From Nitratireductor indicus C115 (GTDB lineage: Bacteria; Pseudomonadota; Alphaproteobacteria; Rhizobiales; Rhizobiaceae): a stretch of 64,000 nucleotides of DNA. Below, piece after piece: positions 61,668 through 64,000 of the stretch. How positions within the stretch are numbered: the first letter of the stretch is position 1; the number at the start of each line of letters is the position of its first letter. The notes beneath the pieces are model-generated. The model saw only the letters and a program-made list of their open reading frames with translations, was not told where the DNA came from and made no database searches. The position numbers and the translations under genes are program-made. The stretch lies in the NCBI RefSeq assembly GCF_000300515.1, contig NZ_AMSI01000016.1, positions 52,475 through 116,474 on the forward strand. The letters are read 5' to 3'.

Positions 61668-61753
61668 AGCAGAGGTCCCCGTTGCGGTTTGGCGGCAGGG
61701 ACGATTGCCCGTGATCGCCTTGGGTGACGTGTCCGTTGCGAAAGGAGATCACG

Positions 61754-62188
61754 ATGACACACACCCGCTATGCATTCGTAAAGGCCGGCTGGCACGCCGA
61801 GATCGTCGACCGTGCGCTCGATGGGTTTTGCGAATTGATTCCGGCCGAGCAGGTCGATGTATTTGACGTTCCGGGCGCCTTCGAGCTGCCTTTGATGGCG
61901 CGCGATCTTGCGGCTTCGGGACGTTACGCCTGTGTTGCTGCGGCAGCGCTTGTGGTCGATGGCGGCATTTACCGCCATGATTTCGTTGCGCAGGCCGTGG
62001 TCGACGGGCTGATGCGAGCCGGTCTGGATACGGGCATCCCGGTGCTTTCGGTGTCGCTCACGCCGCATCATTTCCAGCCCACCGCGCATCATATCGATAT
62101 CTTCCGCGGTCACTTCGTGGAAAAGGGGCGGGAGGCCGCCCGTGCTGCTCTGATGATCGGCAAGACAAGGGCGGCAGTCGCCGCCTGA
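61754..62188 (+). CDS. ribH2: type II 6,7-dimethyl-8-ribityllumazine synthase
   Basis: This 144-residue enzyme condenses the pyrimidine and butanone-phosphate precursors of riboflavin. It has VFDVPGAFELPLMARDLA, the catalytic RHDFVA (R74, H75) and PTAHHIDIF. The last resembles the type II (Brucella/Mesorhizobium) decameric enzymes, which are usually riboswitch-controlled single genes alongside a separate type I ribH. The ATG at 61754 follows AAAGGAG. Control by the upstream FMN riboswitch is expected. A perfect hairpin follows 40 bp after the stop. Confidence 0.94.
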   Translation: MTHTRYAFVKAGWHAEIVDRALDGFCELIPAEQVDVFDVPGAFELPLMARDLAASGRYACVAAAALVVDGGIYRHDFVAQAVVDGLMRAGLDTGIPVLSVSLTPHHFQPTAHHIDIFRGHFVEKGREAARAALMIGKTRAAVAA

Positions 62189-62227
62189 CCCACGGACGCC
62201 TGTGAAGGTTTGAACCCTTTTGGCCTG

Positions 62228-62251
62228 GATCCTCGGGTAAGCCCGAGGATC
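62228..62251. terminator. perfect stem-loop between ribH2 and the aminotransferase gene
   Basis: GATCCTCGGG and CCCGAGGATC form a 10-bp perfect stem around TAAG, between two convergent genes. There is no long U-tract, but it could end both transcripts. The CTCGGG...CCCGAG core is a common palindromic repeat in alphaproteobacterial intergenic DNA. Confidence 0.55.
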
Positions 62252-62294
62252 ATTGTCTGGCTTGGAGGCGATGCGCTGAAGGAGGAGACGGCGC

Positions 62295-63410
62295 TCAGGC
62301 CTGGTTGCGGACGGTCGTGACCGCCTCGCCGAAGGCTTTCTCGAAGCGAGCGATCTCCTCGTCGGGGCCCACGCTCACGCGAATATAGTGATCGAGGCCA
62401 GGTGTTCCGGGCTTGCGCACGAAGATCGAACGCTCGAGCAAACCCTGCATGATGGCTTCCGCCATGGCTTTGCTGCCGCAATCGATGGCAACGAAATTGG
62501 TCGCCGAGGGAATGCTGTTGAGGCCCTGCGCCGTCGCAATGCCTGCGATCTTCTCGCGGCAAGCTTTGATTTTCGCGACGGTGGCCGCGAGATAATCCTT
62601 GTCTTCAAGGGCCGCGAGACACGCCGCCTGGGTGATCCGCGGCATGCCGAAGTGATTTCGAATCTTGTCGAAGGCGCGAACCGTTTCCGCTTCCCCGATT
62701 GCATAGCCGCAGCGCAGGCCCGCCAGCGCATAGGCCTTCGAGAAGGTGCGCAGCCGCACCACATTGGTCCGGCTGGTGTCGAACGGCGGCAATGCAGAAG
62801 ACGGGGCCGTTTCGCAATAGGCTTCGTCAAGGATGAGCAGGCTCGTTTCCGGCAGCTTTTCGATGAAGCGCTGAATATCGCTGGCTTCCCACCACGTGCC
62901 CGTGGGGTTGTCGGGATTGGCGAGATAGACGAGCGGCGCCTGTTCGCGGGCGGCGGCTTTCGCGAGCCCGTCGAGATTCTCTCGAACGCCGTCATAAGGA
63001 ACGGTCACGAGGCGCCCGCCGAAGCCGGCGACATGATAGTTGAAGGTGGGATAGCCTCCGAGTGACGTGACGACGGGCGTATCCTTCTGGATATAAAGCC
63101 GCGCGATGAGGCCGAGCAGGGAATCGATCCCTTCGCCCACCATCACATTGTCGATGCCCACACCATGCTCGCGTGCAAGAGCGGCCCTCAGGTCATGGCT
63201 TTCGGGATCGCCATACATCCAGACCTCGCCGGCAGCTTCCGCCATTGCCTGAATGACCTTCGGCGAAGGGCCGAAGCCGTTTTCATTCGCCCCGAGCCGG
63301 GCACGGAACGGATGCCCCATGGCGCGCTCCTGCGTTTCCGGCCCCACAAAGGGCACGGTGGAGGGGAGGGAGGCTGCGAGGGGAGTGAGTGGCGGGCGGC
63401 GGTTGCTCAT
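62295..63410 (-). CDS. histidinol-phosphate-type PLP aminotransferase
   Basis: This 371-residue fold-type I aminotransferase has pyridoxal-phosphate lysine K225 (RTFSKAYALAGLRCGY), NPDNPTGT (about residues 165-172) and a phosphate-binding arginine in LRCGYAIG. It resembles HisC, but the family also includes aromatic and threonine-phosphate transaminases; no his or cob genes are nearby, so the substrate is open. I chose the ATG at 63410, giving the usual SNRRPPLTPLAASLPSTVPF start; an ATG at 63431 is an alternative. It is convergent with ribH2. Confidence 0.85.
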   Translation of the reverse strand: MSNRRPPLTPLAASLPSTVPFVGPETQERAMGHPFRARLGANENGFGPSPKVIQAMAEAAGEVWMYGDPESHDLRAALAREHGVGIDNVMVGEGIDSLLGLIARLYIQKDTPVVTSLGGYPTFNYHVAGFGGRLVTVPYDGVRENLDGLAKAAAREQAPLVYLANPDNPTGTWWEASDIQRFIEKLPETSLLILDEAYCETAPSSALPPFDTSRTNVVRLRTFSKAYALAGLRCGYAIGEAETVRAFDKIRNHFGMPRITQAACLAALEDKDYLAATVAKIKACREKIAGIATAQGLNSIPSATNFVAIDCGSKAMAEAIMQGLLERSIFVRKPGTPGLDHYIRVSVGPDEEIARFEKAFGEAVTTVRNQA

Positions 63411-63509
63411 GCTTCGGTCTGGCCTGTTCATTGCGGACGGGCGGACCCTACATCAAGCCCCGCTTGAACGAAATCGCTTTTGCCGAAGGAAGGCATCTCT
63501 GAAACGAAC

Positions 63510-63533
63510 AAGGCCCGGCATCTGCCGGGCCTT
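63510..63533 (-). terminator. terminator after the porin gene
   Basis: AAGGCCCGGC and GCCGGGCCTT form a 10-bp perfect stem with an ATCT loop, 28 bp beyond the porin stop on the minus strand. The following bases on that strand are TGTTCGTTTC, weakly U-rich. Confidence 0.7.
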
Positions 63534-63560
63534 GCACAAGCTTTGCTACAGACGCTTCTA

Positions 63561-64000
63561 TTAGAAGTCGCGCTGGAAGCGGATGAAGCCGCTGAACGTG
63601 CCGTCTGCGTAGCTGTCGCCGTCGTTGTAGTTGACTGCGATCTTGGTGTTGAAGTTCTCAACCAGAGCGTAGTCGACAACGCCACCGATGGTCCAGTCGT
63701 CGGCATTGGTGCCGTGCTTCTCACCGAAGTACTGACCGCCGAGACCGAGCGCGAGCTTCGGCGTAGCGGCATACTTCAGGTGACCACCGAACGAGTACTC
63801 GTAGCCGTTGCTGTACCAGTTGTCGTCGGAGTTGTAGGTGGCGAGCAGTTCGAGGGTGAGCTGCTGCGTCGCCTTGATGGAGGCGAAGCCCTTGAGGGCC
63901 CACTCTTCAGCCGTACCGTCGTAAGCGACGAAACCAGCAACCGAACCCCAGCCCTGCGTCAGGCTGACCTTGCCGATGACGTTCGGGGTGTAGTCGTAGT
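63561..64000 (-). CDS. Porin_2-type porin, C-terminal fragment
   Basis: The frame is open to the window end, so only the last 145 codons are present (the partial codon at 64000 continues outside). The visible protein shows alternating beta-barrel strands such as IGKVSLTQGWGSVAGFVAYD, IKATQQLTLELLATYN and DWTIGGVVDYALVENFNTKI. It ends SGFIRFQRDF with a terminal Phe. This matches the alphaproteobacterial trimeric porins of the Omp2/RopA family. Codon use is strongly biased to GTC, TAC and AAC-type codons, suggesting high expression. A terminator follows. Confidence 0.9.
   Translation of the reverse strand, partial: YDYTPNVIGKVSLTQGWGSVAGFVAYDGTAEEWALKGFASIKATQQLTLELLATYNSDDNWYSNGYEYSFGGHLKYAATPKLALGLGGQYFGEKHGTNADDWTIGGVVDYALVENFNTKIAVNYNDGDSYADGTFSGFIRFQRDF

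Overview
The window is about 64 kb of high-GC chromosomal DNA from an alphaproteobacterium, most likely Hyphomicrobiales (Rhizobiales) close to the Phyllobacteriaceae/Brucellaceae. The evidence is a FeuN-FeuP-FeuQ-like trio, a UPF0314/DUF2585 protein, a Porin_2 (Omp2/RopA-type) porin, a type II lumazine synthase (RibH2), a PleC/DivJ-type kinase with CcrM (GANTC) sites, and a tail module of the gene-transfer-agent (GTA) type. This placement is inferred from gene content; no rRNA or tRNA gene was seen.

Layout. 1-6.8 kb: end of a GTA-like tail cluster (tape measure C-terminus, DUF2460, DUF2163, NlpC/P60 peptidase, giant TIM-barrel tail protein, holin-like protein). 6.9-9.8 kb: feuNPQ-like signalling and a small lipoprotein. 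10-14.1 kb: cytochrome c maturation operon ccmI-ccmE-ccmF-ccmH. 14.3-22.5 kb: hydrolase/OsmC fusion, DegP protease, an OmpR-type two-component pair and glnE. 22.7-26 kb: PleC-like kinase, a small membrane protein, and a gene-poor stretch with two near-identical 92-bp structured repeats. 26-45 kb: mostly housekeeping and accessory metabolism on both strands (pepN, a CoxL-like molybdoenzyme subunit, an EamA transporter, a family 4-like uracil-DNA glycosylase, ETF-ubiquinone oxidoreductase, a TPR-methyltransferase, an EEP hydrolase, AMP nucleosidase, a glutathione transferase, an SMR pair with a divergent LysR regulator, and several small secreted proteins).

45.8-56.5 kb is the most unusual part. 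The leucine-degradation genes mccA, mccB and ivd plus a TetR regulator lie on the minus strand. Between mccA and mccB, on the opposite strand, sit a 1290-residue outer-membrane protein, its roughly 550-bp AT-rich upstream region and a DUF922 protein. The ivd-mccB gap carries four palindromes spaced about 27 bp apart. 56.8-61.4 kb: a cysteine hydrolase, an MFS transporter, and an imelysin-DUF1513 pair. 61.5-64 kb: an FMN riboswitch before ribH2, a histidinol-phosphate-type aminotransferase and the 3' end of a porin gene.

No insertion sequence, integrase, CRISPR array or complete mobile element was seen. The non-coding observations most worth following are the paired structured repeats at 25.5-25.9 kb, the palindrome array at 54.6 kb, a stop-codon-proximal hairpin repeat family that starts GCATTTTGCAG, four GANTC sites within 51 bp before the PleC-like kinase, and the AT-rich region before the giant outer-membrane protein.
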